NCBI GenBank assembly: GCA_014529385.2
Contig: CM043945.1
Span: 149,097,241 to 149,161,240, forward strand
Direction: 5' to 3'
DNA from: Adiantum capillus-veneris
Taxonomy: Eukaryota > Streptophyta > Polypodiopsida > Polypodiales > Pteridaceae
DNA: 64,000 nt
The notes under the pieces were generated by a model. The model had not been told where the DNA came from and ran no database searches. It saw only the letters and a program-made list of their open reading frames with translations. Position numbers and translations under genes: made by a program. Positions 10,886 through 21,454 of this stretch are shown one piece after another; within the stretch, counting starts at the first letter, position 1, and every line of letters starts with the position of its first letter.

Positions 10886-11202
10886 ATAATCAATGTGCAC
10901 TTGACCACCTTTTTATAAGGACATGAAAAGTCTTTTGACTTTCCACTTTCATATGTCTTTTCATTTGCTAAACTCACCTTTCACTTATGCACTTCAGATG
11001 TTTTGAAAGTCTCTATTGGGTCTGCGTCCGCATTAACTGGAATCTACCAGATGCTGCTAAAGTCCACGTATACTGCGCAGTGCCATGGATGCACAGTGTT
11101 GCCTGCTCGTCTTGCGTTGCACCCACAAGCCTGCTGTCAGCCGCATCGCGTCTCTTCCTCCCGCTCCGCACCCAACCTCCCCCCGCCTGCATCCGCTCTA
11201 TC

Positions 11203-11204
<2 letters not shown>
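10886..11204. other. No gene identified
   Basis: Contains GCATTAACTGGAATCT (11031-11046), resembling GCATTAATTGGAATCT at 20924-20939 and hinting at a dispersed repeat. The frames here read through microsatellite and have no recognisable domain. Confidence 0.4.

Positions 11205-11273
<69 letters not shown>
11205..11273. repeat. (GA)n microsatellite
   Basis: About 34 uninterrupted GA units. The surrounding long frames are created by the repeat. Confidence 0.97.
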
Positions 11274-11278
<5 letters not shown>

Positions 11279-11589
11279 CACGCATATAACCTGCGCCCAA
11301 CACACATACACAACGCGTCTCTTCGTTTCTCTCTAGCATCGCATCTCCCCCTCTGCACCCAACCTCCCCGCGCCTGCATCCGCTGTACCGAGAGACAGAG
11401 ATGAGAGAGAGAAATGAAATGTCAATATATACACGTCCAACACACAGCATCGGCTTTTTCTCCCGCCTCCACGTGTGTCCTCGCCGCTTTTTCACTAAAA
11501 GCTTTTCGAAGGGATCTTCCAAGATACCCCTTGATTGACCTGCTTCCAAAATTGGGCACGCCTACTGGGAGTTTGAGACCCATTGGCAA

Positions 11590-11890
11590 AAAGTAAGGGG
11601 CAAGCTTCTCAGAGATTATACAAGAAAGCAAAGTGGTGATCTATATGCTAGGACGCAAACAAGACTCGAAAGATTGATCTAGGGCCACCAAGGCAATAAG
11701 TAAAGCTTAGAGATATAGTTCATCTACTCTTTTAAGCAGATGATGTTATGCTTCAATGAGAGGAGTTAGACATCTTTCTTGTAATCATCAGCACCTCAAG
11801 GCTTGGTCTAAGCTTTTAGGTTGGTTTGTAATTTTATGTTGTGCTTAACACAATTCACTCACGTATTCTGAGTTTGGCCAACAAAGAAAA
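11590..11890 (+). mobile_element. LINE 3'-end fragment
   Basis: The coding remnant (plus sense: a stretch equivalent to EIIQES) is followed by CACCTCAAGGCTTGGTCTAA and CACTCACGTATTCTGAGTTTGG, a diverged version of the LINE tail in which the palindrome has decayed. Confidence 0.72.
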
Positions 11891-11949
11891 CAATGTCTTG
11901 AAAGGATTTTTATTTTTATGAGATTGGGGGCACTATTGAGTTTTGCAAA

Positions 11950-12452
11950 AAAAAAAAAAAAAAAGATCTATCATCAAATTCTGAGATTCCGAGATCTAAG
12001 TATGCTAAAAGCTCCAGACCATCAACTCCAAGAGGCATCCAACGCAAACGGACTTGCACATGCTTAAGTGATCCTTCAACTAAGCTACTTGTAGCAACAC
12101 AGTGTGCTGCTTGCGAGGTGTGTATTCACCCTTCAAAAAAAAAAAACCGAGCCCCTCCTTCCCCTTCACCTACTTTTGCCTACGAGTGAATAGTGCTTGG
12201 CGTCACTATTGTTGCCCACGTCCACCACCTCCTAGTGCTCATGCTATTGTCCACAATTGCACCCCGATTAGTGCCACATGCCCTCTCTCTCTCTCTCTCT
12301 CTCTCAAGGTTAAAATGCGTGAGCTCGAGAAGGTCGATGAAGCCCAAAAGCAAGGCAAATGGGGAAAAAAAAAGGACCTTCTCAAATTTATACCCACCAA
12401 CTCAGCTTAACAAATATTGGAAACCCTCTCAACTCTCACCTCTTTGGTTTTC
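11950..12452. other. No gene; short CT repeat
   Basis: An A-run at 11947-11964, a short (CT)n at 12283-12305, and frames without domain content. No feature beyond the repeats is supported. Confidence 0.4.
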
Positions 12453-12495
12453 TAGAGGGTATCTCTTTAGATAAACCCAAAAGAGATACCCTCTA
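12453..12495. repeat. Perfect 16-bp stem hairpin
   Basis: TAGAGGGTATCTCTTT at 12453-12468 pairs exactly with AAAGAGATACCCTCTA at 12480-12495 across an 11-nt loop. The pairing extends outward through GGTTTT and AAAACC with one bulge. Confidence 0.9.
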
Positions 12496-12599
12496 ATAAA
12501 ACCCACTCCCAAAATGTGACCCACCTGCTAACTATATAAATTTTGTTATTGGGTAAAATAAGTAGAGGTAGTAGCTACCCCTACATAGAGGAGCAGGAC

Positions 12600-13250
12600 T
12601 ACTTGGATGCGGGTCACTAGAGAGTTCATGCCTTCAACGGATGTTGATAAGATGGAAGTAAAGACCAGTGAAGAGGCTAGGACAAGTGGTGAGGTGGCTA
12701 AAGAGAAGGACTGCCCAACTGCAAAGATGCAAGAGGTATCAGCAAGCGTCGATCGATCCCTCTGCTAAGGTAAGTATGGAGAATCAGACTGAGGAGAAGC
12801 GGGACAAACATGAGCCAATGGATGACCCCGTCATTGAGACACGATTATCAAGCGTATCTAGTCAACTTGAGTCAAATACAAGTGAAAATCAGCACATACA
12901 AATGGACATCATCAGCCATCTGTTGGAGGTCAAGGGTATCAGGACAAACACAATTAGTTTACGTAAGCAAAAGGCGAAGAAAATGTCACGCTTCCGACTC
13001 TCATTGCCTTGGCTTGATGGTCAAGGGGTGGGTTGTGGCAGGGCCTCCTCCTTGGTGACATCCTCGAGTCAGGTTATGTCCCTGATGCTATCTATGGTCT
13101 AAGGGTGGCTTCCTCTATCAGCCAATGTACTAGGTGATCCTTTGAATTGGTGGTGGTTAGACACCATGGGTCGGGTGGAGCATGGCCTTCATTGTAAATT
13201 TTTGTATTTGATATATATAAATATACTCACTATTGTGAGTTTGGCATTTT
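12600..13250 (+). mobile_element. Possible non-LTR retroelement remnant with LINE-like tail
   Basis: The segment has partly open plus-strand frames, for example 12668-13102, with no domain I recognise, and ends with ATACTCACTATTGTGAGTTTGG (13213-13234), close to the LINE family 3' tail. It could be a LINE 5'-region or ORF1 remnant, or a non-autonomous element sharing the tail. Function is not assigned. Confidence 0.35.
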
Positions 13251-13296
13251 GAACAAAAAAAGTTCTTCTGACATTGTTATGACTAGTGCAGTCGGC

Positions 13297-13431
<135 letters not shown>

Positions 13432-14006
13432 CCCGGACATTGCAGGCGACACCCACCGGATGCAGGAGAGGCTGACGCGTTGGAGGGGGGGGGGGCGAAA
13501 TTCGCTCCCCCTTTATCTATTAGTATAGATTTATTTGAGCTTTATGATGCTAACTCAATCTCCATTTTCTTTGAGCCAGTGCATATATGATTGATTTGAC
13601 GAGGTGAAAGACCATTCAAAGCTTTTTAGTAGACCGGTGAAACTTTTTCAAAAGCTTAGAGGTGTATCACATTAGAGACCTCCTGTCTATTTGCTTAATT
13701 GCAAGTTTTCATAAATTGGTATAGCGATCCAGAACCCAAAGCCTTAAGGTATTAGAAACCTCCCGTCTATCCAATTTATGCAAGCAGCTAGGTACCACTG
13801 CACAAGTTGAACTTGCTCCAATAATCACCCCCTTAAACCAAACTTGGGACTCCTTTTCTATCCTCCTTAGTACCAACATGGTCCATTTTCTTTCGCTCAG
13901 AAGTTGGAGTCATCCACAGTTTCTATAGGTCCTTGACTCAAAGGTTGAAGTCATCTACACCTTCAACACGACCCTTTCTATGGAGTGAGGTTGGACTTTG
14001 AACCAT

Positions 14007-14019
14007 GACTCTAATACCA
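14007..14019 (-). promoter_or_regulatory. Primer-binding site, tRNA-Met type (TRIM)
   Basis: The minus strand reads TGGTATTAGAGTC, two changes from the common plant tRNA-Met PBS TGGTATCAGAGC, directly beside the right LTR edge. Confidence 0.8.
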
Positions 14020-14040
14020 CTTGAAGTTCCAAGAGGTAGT

Positions 14041-14100
14041 ACCTTCCTGGGAGGTCACCCATCCCAATAATATTGTCACACAAACATGCTTAACTACAAG
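14041..14100 (-). pseudogene. 5S rRNA-derived segment in TRIM LTR
   Basis: Plus GGAGGTCACCCATCC (14050-14064) is the exact complement of the 5S rRNA 3' region GGATGGGTGACCTCC, and CAAACATGCTTAACT (14081-14095) matches the complement of 5S AGTTAAGCGTGCTTG at 13 of 15 positions, in correct order and near-native spacing. These cover the internal-promoter part of 5S rRNA. Because the segment lies in an LTR-like repeat next to a PBS, I read it as element-borne and not a 5S gene. Confidence 0.8.
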
Positions 14101-14259
14101 GTTTTCATAAACTGACCTAGCCATCCAGAACCCAGAACCTAAGGTATTAGAGATCTTCAATCTAGACAATTCATTCAAGTCTCATAGTTAAGCACCATTG
14201 ATTGCTCACAAGTTGAGCTTACCCGAATGGATAAAATAAATTCAAAATTTTAGTTAGGC

Positions 14260-14793
14260 CAAAGAGTAAAAACACCATTTATGGCCATGCTTTTTGGGCA
14301 AGAAAAGGATTGAACCCCACTTGTAAATTATCATGGGGGATTTTCACAGGATTGGTTGGGAATTGACTCCTTTGTGTTGTGAATCACATCCAAAACCCTT
14401 TATGTATAGTGCATAGGCCATTTTGCCATGTAACCAAGTAGTGGACAGAGAGATGCCCATGTAGCATGCTCTCTTGTGTGGTTCCTTTGTGAGGAAATCC
14501 AAAGAAACTTTGAGTACAACTTTGTAAAAGTGTGTAAGTACCCCATCGATACTATTCTATAATGGCAAAGTGAAGCCTCAACCTGAAGGGGAGGTTTGGT
14601 CCAAGTTCCAACTTTTCTAAAAGTAGCTTTGGGAAAGTGTATACATACCCAACAACAACTGTACCAAAAATGCAGGGAAATATTGGACCTCGTGACTATA
14701 AGAGTAAAAAGATGACTGAGTATCACAAGAAGATTTAGAGATTTTCTCATGTACAAAAACGGAGTCTTTCTCAGTGTTTTTCATACAATGCGT
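14260..14793. other. No gene identified
   Basis: The minus-strand frame at 14400-14756 (118 codons) has no recognisable domain. Nothing else is supported. Confidence 0.4.
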
Positions 14794-14955
14794 AACATCA
14801 TGAGCTTCTGCTCGAGAGGCACCGCATACTTAGCTAGGTACAATTGGGGGCAATGGACCGCCGTCCCCCCCCCCCCCCACCGGGCCAGCGGTCCCCTACC
14901 CCCAATCGTACCTAGCTAGATATGCGGCGCCTCCCTCACAGAAGCTCATGATGTT
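14794..14955. repeat. 162-bp foldback with poly-C loop
   Basis: The left arm begins AACATCATGAGCTTCTG (14794-14810), and its exact complement CAGAAGCTCATGATGTT closes the right arm (14939-14955). Inner matching blocks include TTAGCTAGGTAC with GTACCTAGCTAG and ATTGGGGG with CCCCCAAT. Arms are roughly 65-70 bp with scattered mismatches and the apex holds a run of about 15 C. It could be a MITE-like foldback or a precursor-like hairpin; expression is unknown. Confidence 0.85.
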
Positions 14956-16017
14956 GAGGTAAGTTACAATGTGGGAAATATTGTGAGAATTTGTCCAAAA
15001 CTTCTTGTGTATGTATGTAGGTGCAATTCTAGCTTGGGGTTCATTAAGGGGAATCTTAGAAGATACCCGGTGGCGAGACGGGGAAGGCTCTCTGTCGAGG
15101 TGGGCACGATAGGGAGGGATGGGTGGCGACGGATATAGTGACACACGAGGCGGGAGGGAACAAGGAGCTACTCATGCTTTGGTGATCAAAATAGATAATC
15201 TGATTTGGCGAGCAAGGTTCCAAGCTTGATTCGTAGTTGCAAAATTTTTAGGTGCTCGAAGTTGAAATCGGAACTTAATATGAGATAAAATCTGTGAAGA
15301 TTCCATCTAATGGAAATGAAAACGAACCACTTATTTGATACGATTTTTTGGTTTCCGTTGAAATTTTGGGATAGCTTGATGCGATTTTTGGTTTCCATTT
15401 CATTACGTGGAATGTTGGCAGATTCACTCACTTGCTTTGCTTTAGGGAAGGGAAAGCTTAATAGCAAATCAAATTAGTGAGTTAGCCTATCCCGGGATAA
15501 GCAAAGTGGTTTGGGGATGTATTAGTGGGAATCTCACTAGATCCCCACTTTGTAAATGAATAAGAAAGAGGGCACGTCACTAGGTGGCGAGCCTGTCACG
15601 ATATGGAGAATGAGGTGAGGAGGAGTCCATGCCGTGCAAACTATACGTAGCTCATGCCAAAGACAAGTGGTAGCAAGGATGGTACACGGAGGTAGTTGGC
15701 ACAACATCTTGGTGATGATGCAAGAGAGCTAGCAGCAAGGATGTGGATCTCCACCGATCCACATCCGTGGATCTAAGGATCCGATCCGATCTACTCTTTT
15801 CTTTTTTAAAGGAGCTCTCATGTTCGAAGCATGGAGGCTCTCACGGTGGAATGGTTTAGGCCAAGGACTTGTTTTGTAGCGTGGGGTGGTGAGTTCGATG
15901 GCAAGGTTCTATTGTAGGTTGCACTCGAGGATGAAAGCATGATTTGAAAATGTGAAACAACAGTTAAAGAGCATATGGAATCCCTTAAGCATCCATCTAA
16001 TAGAAAGATAGAAAAGT
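14956..16017. other. No gene identified
   Basis: Moderately AT-rich DNA with no supported frame, RNA or element end. Confidence 0.4.
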
Positions 16018-16026
16018 AGCCACTTA

Positions 16027-16170
16027 GTCCAAAAGAGCTAGCTTGGTTGGTTCAGCACTTGGTCACCATGACCCTAGTCATAGGTTCTAGTGCGGCCAAG
16101 CGACCCTATTAGCGCTCACAGACGTTTGCTTCGACTCGCACGAGATTTGTGCGATTGGAAAAAAAAAAGG
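16027..16170 (+). mobile_element. tRNA-derived SINE with exact 9-bp target duplication
   Basis: The insert is 144 bp. It contains an A-box-like TAGCTTGGTTGG (16039-16050) and a B-box-like GGTTCTAGTGC (16083-16093) at tRNA-gene spacing, and ends with a 10-A tail plus GG (16159-16170). AGCCACTTA flanks it at 16018-16026 and 16171-16179. This combination defines a pol III-type SINE mobilised by LINE machinery. The B box differs from consensus at two positions. Confidence 0.85.
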
Positions 16171-16384
16171 AGCCACTTAAATATGTGTAGTATGTTGTAC
16201 GATGAATACAACATGATACATTTTAATTCAATTCACTACCTTTCCAACTAAAGACGGAACAAACAAGTCTATTCTGCATTCATTTCCAACAAGCACAAAA
16301 AGAGTTAATGGCCTTCCAACCATCAAAGGTGCCCCTGTTGGCTTGCACTAATATATGAACCAACTTTGTAAAATTGACCTCACA

Positions 16385-16580
16385 GTCAACGAGTGCTAGC
16401 TCATTTGATATAGCATGAGCCTCTTATGTCCAAGGTATTGGGTTCAAACCCCCTTGACAGCTCATGTACCATGTGGGCCTGAGGGGTTGTTCCCCAAGTC
16501 TACATGATGGGTTGGCCTACCTTATCCAATTGGGATGCTCCACTTCATGGAGTCTGGCGTGTGAGTTGTAGTTTCAAGTT
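16385..16580 (+). mobile_element. tRNA-derived SINE candidate
   Basis: A perfect B box GGTTCAAACCC (16441-16451) lies 44 bp after an A-box-like TAGCTCATTTGA (16397-16408), giving a tRNA-like head. The body continues with non-tRNA sequence. I could not place the 3' end or a target duplication, so the extent is approximate. Confidence 0.6.
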
Positions 16581-17219
16581 GTAAGCTAACCCCACACCCA
16601 ATCCACCAGCCTTGATTCCATTGATTTCCCCCATTTGATATCATGGCCCCACCTTCATAAAGGGCTTTTGTCACTTAGGATACACACGGTATACATAAAT
16701 CCTGGTTTTCTTATTGGTTTGACCTTTAACATAAAGGGGGAGAAAATGGATCTTTCGAGCAATGCTCTTACCCACACCAAATGAATAATGACCTCTCATA
16801 AAGTTATAATTTTGCATGCTCTTTTACATAAGAACACATGTGCAAATAGGTATGAAGGACCTGGAGGATTCTCTTCTACATGAATGACCTAATTTTGGGA
16901 GGGTGTGGATTACAGAACCGGCCCATTTTGGTTTGCACCCAAATCACTAGATACTATTATTTGACACAAATATAGAAAGCCAAGAACCTTCCCATCTTCA
17001 AATGTTGCGGCTCAATTCAATGATGTGCCAAGTGAGAGCACATTGAGCTTATCTTTATTGTAGGATCAAAGAGAGGGAGAATACTAAGCCCATAAAGGAG
17101 CGCCTCGCGAGGGCGGAGGGCCCTCCTATCTCCGCCCTCCTATTGACTACAATCCTTATGCACATCTCCTTTTTTGTACAAGTCTCTTTTGCATCGCAGG
17201 ACTTTTTAGTACAAGTGTC
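16581..17219. other. No gene identified
   Basis: No supported feature. Confidence 0.4.
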
Positions 17220-17300
17220 CCCCCCCCCCCCCCCCCCCCCCCCAAAAAACAAAAAATTAAAAAAAAAAAACAAACAAACAAACCACCCCAAAACCCAAAA
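17219..17300. repeat. Poly-C tract followed by A-rich DNA
   Basis: A run of about 24 C (17220-17243) passes directly into A-rich DNA with few T. Overlapping frames encoding poly-Gly or poly-Pro are artefacts. Confidence 0.95.
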
Positions 17301-18747
17301 AATAACAAATAAAACGCACCCTCGCAACTTCCAAATGTAGTCACAAAAGTGGGCTAAAATAATAGTATTACAAACCTCCACAGTCTTATAGAATTACATC
17401 TTCGATTCCTCATGTCCTTCAAGTTTCTCACGTGGGGATATCTACTTGAACCTTTTCAATAACCAAAGAAGTTGAAAAGTCACATGGCATACATAAGCTC
17501 TATAGATTAAGGACCTTTTCACTAACATAACAAAACAAGTGATAAAATCACTAGGCACGCTCAAGGAAAAAATATTTGCTTGTTTTGCATTAATATTTGG
17601 TCTACTTACTACTACTACATACTTGGCTCCTAATCCTAATGGCTCCACTTTTGTTTTTAATCTGATAGAATCTTCCCAAGATCTTTTAGTATCTCTAATT
17701 AACATGTCCATGCACGTCACCACTTATAACCAATTAATGAGTAGCACTTGAACCCATCACTTACATAGTATGAAACTCAACGTAAACCACTAGGCTATAT
17801 GCCTACGTTGGTCCTTGGGCTCCCTTTGACCCAACACCCCCCGCCCCCTCTCCTTTCCCTTTTTTCTCCGCACCCTTCCCTTTTCCTTTCTTCCCCCTCC
17901 CCAAACTAATTAATACATTTGTGAAAAAGTCGTTTCGGCCGTTTATTTGGGTGTATTCTAACTTTCATTAATTAATTAACTGTGTACATTCGAATATCCC
18001 TTCGGCTCCTTAACTTTTGAAAGCAAGCAATGACTTGGAGGCGATGCACACACCAATACCTCAACCTCCCATGGCCCTATCTGCCACACTCCTCCTGCAA
18101 TGGCCCTATCTATCAGACGATTGCGCCATTTCTCCCTCCCATCCTCCATCATCAAGCAATGGTGCCCCCTGCCGGCCCCGAACCAGACCTTCTTAAACCA
18201 TTTAGTATGTCCGTCTGTCGCTTGCCTAATGCATACTCTGCGTTCTGCACTCAACTCCAAGGCTGCTGCCTCCCCCAATCGCGGTCTCCGCCACCCCTGT
18301 CGGTTGTTGGTTCCTTCTCGACAAGCCTCAGCCCCCTCAGTTCACTGCCTCCTCAGGTTTCCCGTCGCACAGGGCTACGCTTCAGCATTCTCACATTTGC
18401 ATTTGTCTCTCCGCCATGTCGACCTGCAGTATGGGGTGCGAGCAGAAAAATGTCACTTCAGAAATATGCCCCTGTGGCTCGCTTGCCCTACCGTCTCCCC
18501 TCTTCTTCTCTCTTTATCCTCCACACCAGGCCATGCTGGCAGAAAGATAAAGCAAGCTGCTGTCGCAGTCTGAGCCTGTCTCTCAAGAAGCCAAGGTCCA
18601 CACCGCATAGGAAACTCGATAGGCAAATCCGATTCGTTGCACTATCGCAAGGGGAAGGAGGAGTGAATCAGAGACCCGTCTGCAGAAGAGAGAGAGAGTC
18701 GGTCTCATGTCAATAAAACTTGCCTTGCCTTGCCGCCTCCTCTGAAA

Positions 18748-18750
<3 letters not shown>
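17301..18750. other. No convincing gene
   Basis: The frame at 18030-18716 (228 codons from its annotated start) is Ser/Pro/Leu-rich, lies in C/T-rich DNA and shows no domain. Overlapping frames of similar length exist in other phases. I do not call it as a gene. Confidence 0.4.

Positions 18751-18787
<37 letters not shown>
18751..18787. repeat. (CT)n microsatellite followed by CACGTGCCA
   Basis: About 18 CT units are followed directly by CCACGTGCCACTT (18786-18798), a composite that recurs elsewhere in the window. Confidence 0.95.
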
Positions 18788-18789
<2 letters not shown>

Positions 18790-18799
18790 CGTGCCACTT

Positions 18800-19328
18800 C
18801 GCCCTTTTTTTCTCCTTAGAGCTATGAGAGCATCTCCACAAATGCCACTTAGTGAGCCCAAAAAAGGACGTTTTGGTCACCTACTACTTGGTCTACTTCG
18901 CTTGTGTTAATTAATTAGATGGCAAGATTCGTTCTCCCATTTCCCTCAAAAGTGAAGGGTTCCCTATTTGCCCTTGTTCCTGCGGTGCAATCAGACTCTG
19001 TGTTATCCCTACCCCTGGCTGCTCCCCCCTCCCTATCCTTAGATGAGCTTCCATTAAACACACCCACCATTGGCCTCTACCCTCTGTCTTCGTGTGCGCG
19101 AGCTTGCTCCCACCATCCCCTTCCACCTAGATTTCTCACTGCCCACCTTTCTCCTGCAAGCCGGTCAGGGACAGCACTGTAACACACATACGGGCAGCAA
19201 TAATTGCAGCGCAGACCCTCTGCAGACGACCCATTCCCCCCTCTCCCCCCAGCGCGTCGTTTCTGTGTATGTTGCAACTGCGCCTGGCAAAGCCGATCAG
19301 CTACCCTTATCGTGAGAACCTGCAGGCA

Positions 19329-19331
<3 letters not shown>
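18800..19331. other. No gene identified
   Basis: C/T-rich DNA with overlapping low-complexity frames in both strands; none shows a domain. Confidence 0.4.
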
Positions 19332-19374
<43 letters not shown>

Positions 19375-19379
19375 GAGAG
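19332..19379. repeat. (GA)n microsatellite
   Basis: A GA tract with one interruption (GATAGA) near 19369. Confidence 0.95.
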
Positions 19380-19749
19380 GGAGATGTTGGCTCAATGCTT
19401 TGCGATGCTCCCTCTGTCTCTCCCCATCGCCTCAGTCCTCACCTCGCATGATCCGCTTTGATCAAGTAGCTGCACTGCACGGATTCCACACATAAATGGA
19501 TGCGTCAGAATCGAAACAAAGTCCTCTTTTGTTGCTTCGCCATTGTGCTGACACATGACAGGTTCCCCTTCTCTCTCTCTCTCTCTCCTCTTCCTTCTCT
19601 CCACGTGCCACCTTCCCTTAGAGCTAAAGCCTTAATAAACCCCCAAAGCAAAATTTTAAGACGATGAGTTTGTTTCGCCTCTATTCCCAAAACGCCCCTC
19701 AAATTTCAAAATGATAACTTAAGAGATAACCAAAAGTAAAAGGTATTCA

Positions 19750-19860
19750 CCCTTTTTTTTCTTTGAACTCAAACGGTATCTCCTTTTATTAAACAAATGC
19801 AAAAAAGATTACAGGCACGACCTATTTTGGTCAGGTTTTATTAGATGGAATCCAACTTGA
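19750..19860 (-). mobile_element. Short LINE- or SINE-type 3' tail, different family
   Basis: On the minus strand, TGTAATCTTTTTTGCATTTG leads to TTTAATAAAAGGAG and an A-rich end (plus TTTTTTTTCTTT, 19753-19764). This resembles the 3' untranslated ends of plant LINEs that finish in ATAAAAGG plus poly-A. It is distinct from the CTCACAATTGTGAG family. Only the tail is recognisable. Confidence 0.4.
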
Positions 19861-20236
19861 TTCCCTCCCCGTCCCCTCGTTTTCAAACCAAAAATGAAGG
19901 CCCCGAACGCCGCGAGCCCCCCTCCCTTGAAGCGTCTCGCCCCCCCACCTACTCAGCTTGCGTCTACTCGTTGACCACTGTAGTGTCCGCTCGACAGATA
20001 AAGAGCCACTAGCTAGTCTACGCTCAAGACACACACACGCGACACACACACACACACACACAGAGGCTTTCCGCCCTTTCCCTCCTACACCTCGCAATTG
20101 CACTCCGCCACGCTGTCGATGTCTTGCAGGCGGAAAATTTTGCAGATGGACCCTTTGCTCCCTCGCGCACACATTCCAAATTATGCTATGAGCCTTTTGC
20201 GCCACCCCTTACACACGATGCCTGCACTCGCGAGTG

Positions 20237-20239
<3 letters not shown>
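19861..20239. other. No gene identified
   Basis: Contains a short CA repeat near 20040-20062; frames are not recognisable. Confidence 0.4.

Positions 20240-20315
<76 letters not shown>
20240..20315. repeat. (GA)n microsatellite
   Basis: About 38 GA units; paired with a second array 72 bp downstream. Confidence 0.97.
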
Positions 20316-20320
<5 letters not shown>

Positions 20321-20384
20321 TGCAGAAATTATTTTCAACTCTATTAACTTCATCCTCTTTAGGGGGCTGCTTTGGCTGCATCAT

Positions 20385-20387
<3 letters not shown>

Positions 20388-20471
<84 letters not shown>
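20388..20471. repeat. (GA)n microsatellite
   Basis: About 41 GA units, same phase and strand as the array at 20240-20315. The Arg-Glu or Ser-Leu repeat frames over both arrays are artefacts. Confidence 0.97.
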
Positions 20472-20473
<2 letters not shown>

Positions 20474-21213
20474 GTTCCCTGTACACAAATCAAACGGGGG
20501 GGGAGAGAGAGAGAATCGGAGCCATGCCCTGAAGAACCGATGAGAGAGAGATGGTGCTAGCCAAGCAGGCAGATGCAACTTGCATCTGCGTGCAAGCTCC
20601 ATGACCCCCCAAGCTTGAAAAAAAATCAGCTTCGTCCCCTCCCATCCCTCGCACAAAGCCACTCTGTTTGCGCAAGCCTGCACCCAAGCCCTGTGATCAC
20701 CTCACATACGCCATCGCGATGGACAGCTGCAACACAAGAAAATCTTGACATGAATCGCACTCATGTTGACGCATGTCATTTCCTTCTCACTCTCCCTTGC
20801 TCTCTCTCCTCCATGTCCCCTCGCCGCCTTTTCCTTTTCCCAAAGGGACGTATCTTGGTTGATTCCCCTTAATGAGACATACGTGCCAACCTACCTACTT
20901 GCTACCTACTGGGTCTAGACGCTGGCATTAATTGGAATCTCGTGAGATCCCCTAAAACAGCCCTTCTCCTCTCTCTTCCCCAGCTCCATCGCAACTCAGG
21001 GCAGACCCCCCGCTCGCACGCCTGCTTCTGAACGGCAGCTCATCTGGCTCCTGCTTGAACGCAATCTGCACTCACCTCAATCACGACGCTCTGCTGGCAC
21101 ATCCGTACGTATCACAATGAGATAGTCAAGAGGGCTCGATCCCCCATCGGCACTGTCGCACCTTGCTTCCCCTGTTCCTACATCCCAACACGCTCCTTGC
21201 TCCTCACAGCATC

Positions 21214-21214
<1 letters not shown>
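20472..21214. other. No gene identified
   Basis: GC-moderate, C/T-rich DNA. A block near 20920-20945 resembles 11025-11050, and TGCTCCTCACAGCATCTTGTG (21 bp region 21198-21218) resembles 23956-23978, suggesting dispersed repeats of unknown type. Confidence 0.4.

Positions 21215-21269
<55 letters not shown>
21215..21269. repeat. Compound (GT)n-(GA)n microsatellite
   Basis: About 16 GT units switch directly to about 12 GA units. Confidence 0.95.
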
Positions 21270-21454
21270 AGTTTTGCAGACTGCTAGTCCAGACGAGCTC
21301 GATAGAGGGAGGCTTGTCTCGGGATCATCCAGTCTTGGCCTCCGTGCCTTGCTCTGCACCAATGTGTTAAGTATGGAGCCTGATTTACCCTTGTAATTTT
21401 CTGTGGTAAAAGCGCACATTTGTAAGGCCCCCATTATGAGGAGAAGCCATCGTG

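Larger units (their letters stand above)
13660..14250 (-). mobile_element. Cassandra-like TRIM (miniature LTR element with 5S-derived sequence)
   Basis: Two related segments, about 13690-13830 and 14081-14230, share GCTTAAnT, TTTTCATAAA, ATCCAGAACCCA and AAGGTATTAGA in the same order and behave as the two LTRs. Just inside the right one, the minus strand has TGGTATTAGAGTC (14007-14019), a tRNA-Met primer-binding site, so the element reads right to left with an internal domain of only about 150-200 bp. The right LTR carries a 5S rRNA-like segment. A short, non-coding LTR element with 5S sequence in its LTRs matches the Cassandra group of plants. The left LTR has lost most of the 5S block. Confidence 0.75.

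Noticed and set aside
11003-11549. Long frames on both strands across 11205-11273
   Set aside because: They are sustained by the (GA)n repeat, which has no stop in any phase.
14041-14100. 5S rRNA gene
   Set aside because: Only part of 5S is present, with changes, and it lies in an LTR-like repeat beside a primer-binding site; a Cassandra-type LTR is the better explanation.
16385-16455. Functional tRNA gene
   Set aside because: The B box is perfect, but the A box deviates and I could not form a full cloverleaf; a SINE head fits better.
18030-18716. 228-codon plus-strand frame
   Set aside because: It is Ser/Pro/Leu-rich in C/T-rich DNA, overlaps other long frames in different phases and shows no domain; splice signals and homology could not be tested.
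20098-20543. Arg-Glu repeat proteins over 20240-20471
   Set aside because: Pure dinucleotide translation artefacts.
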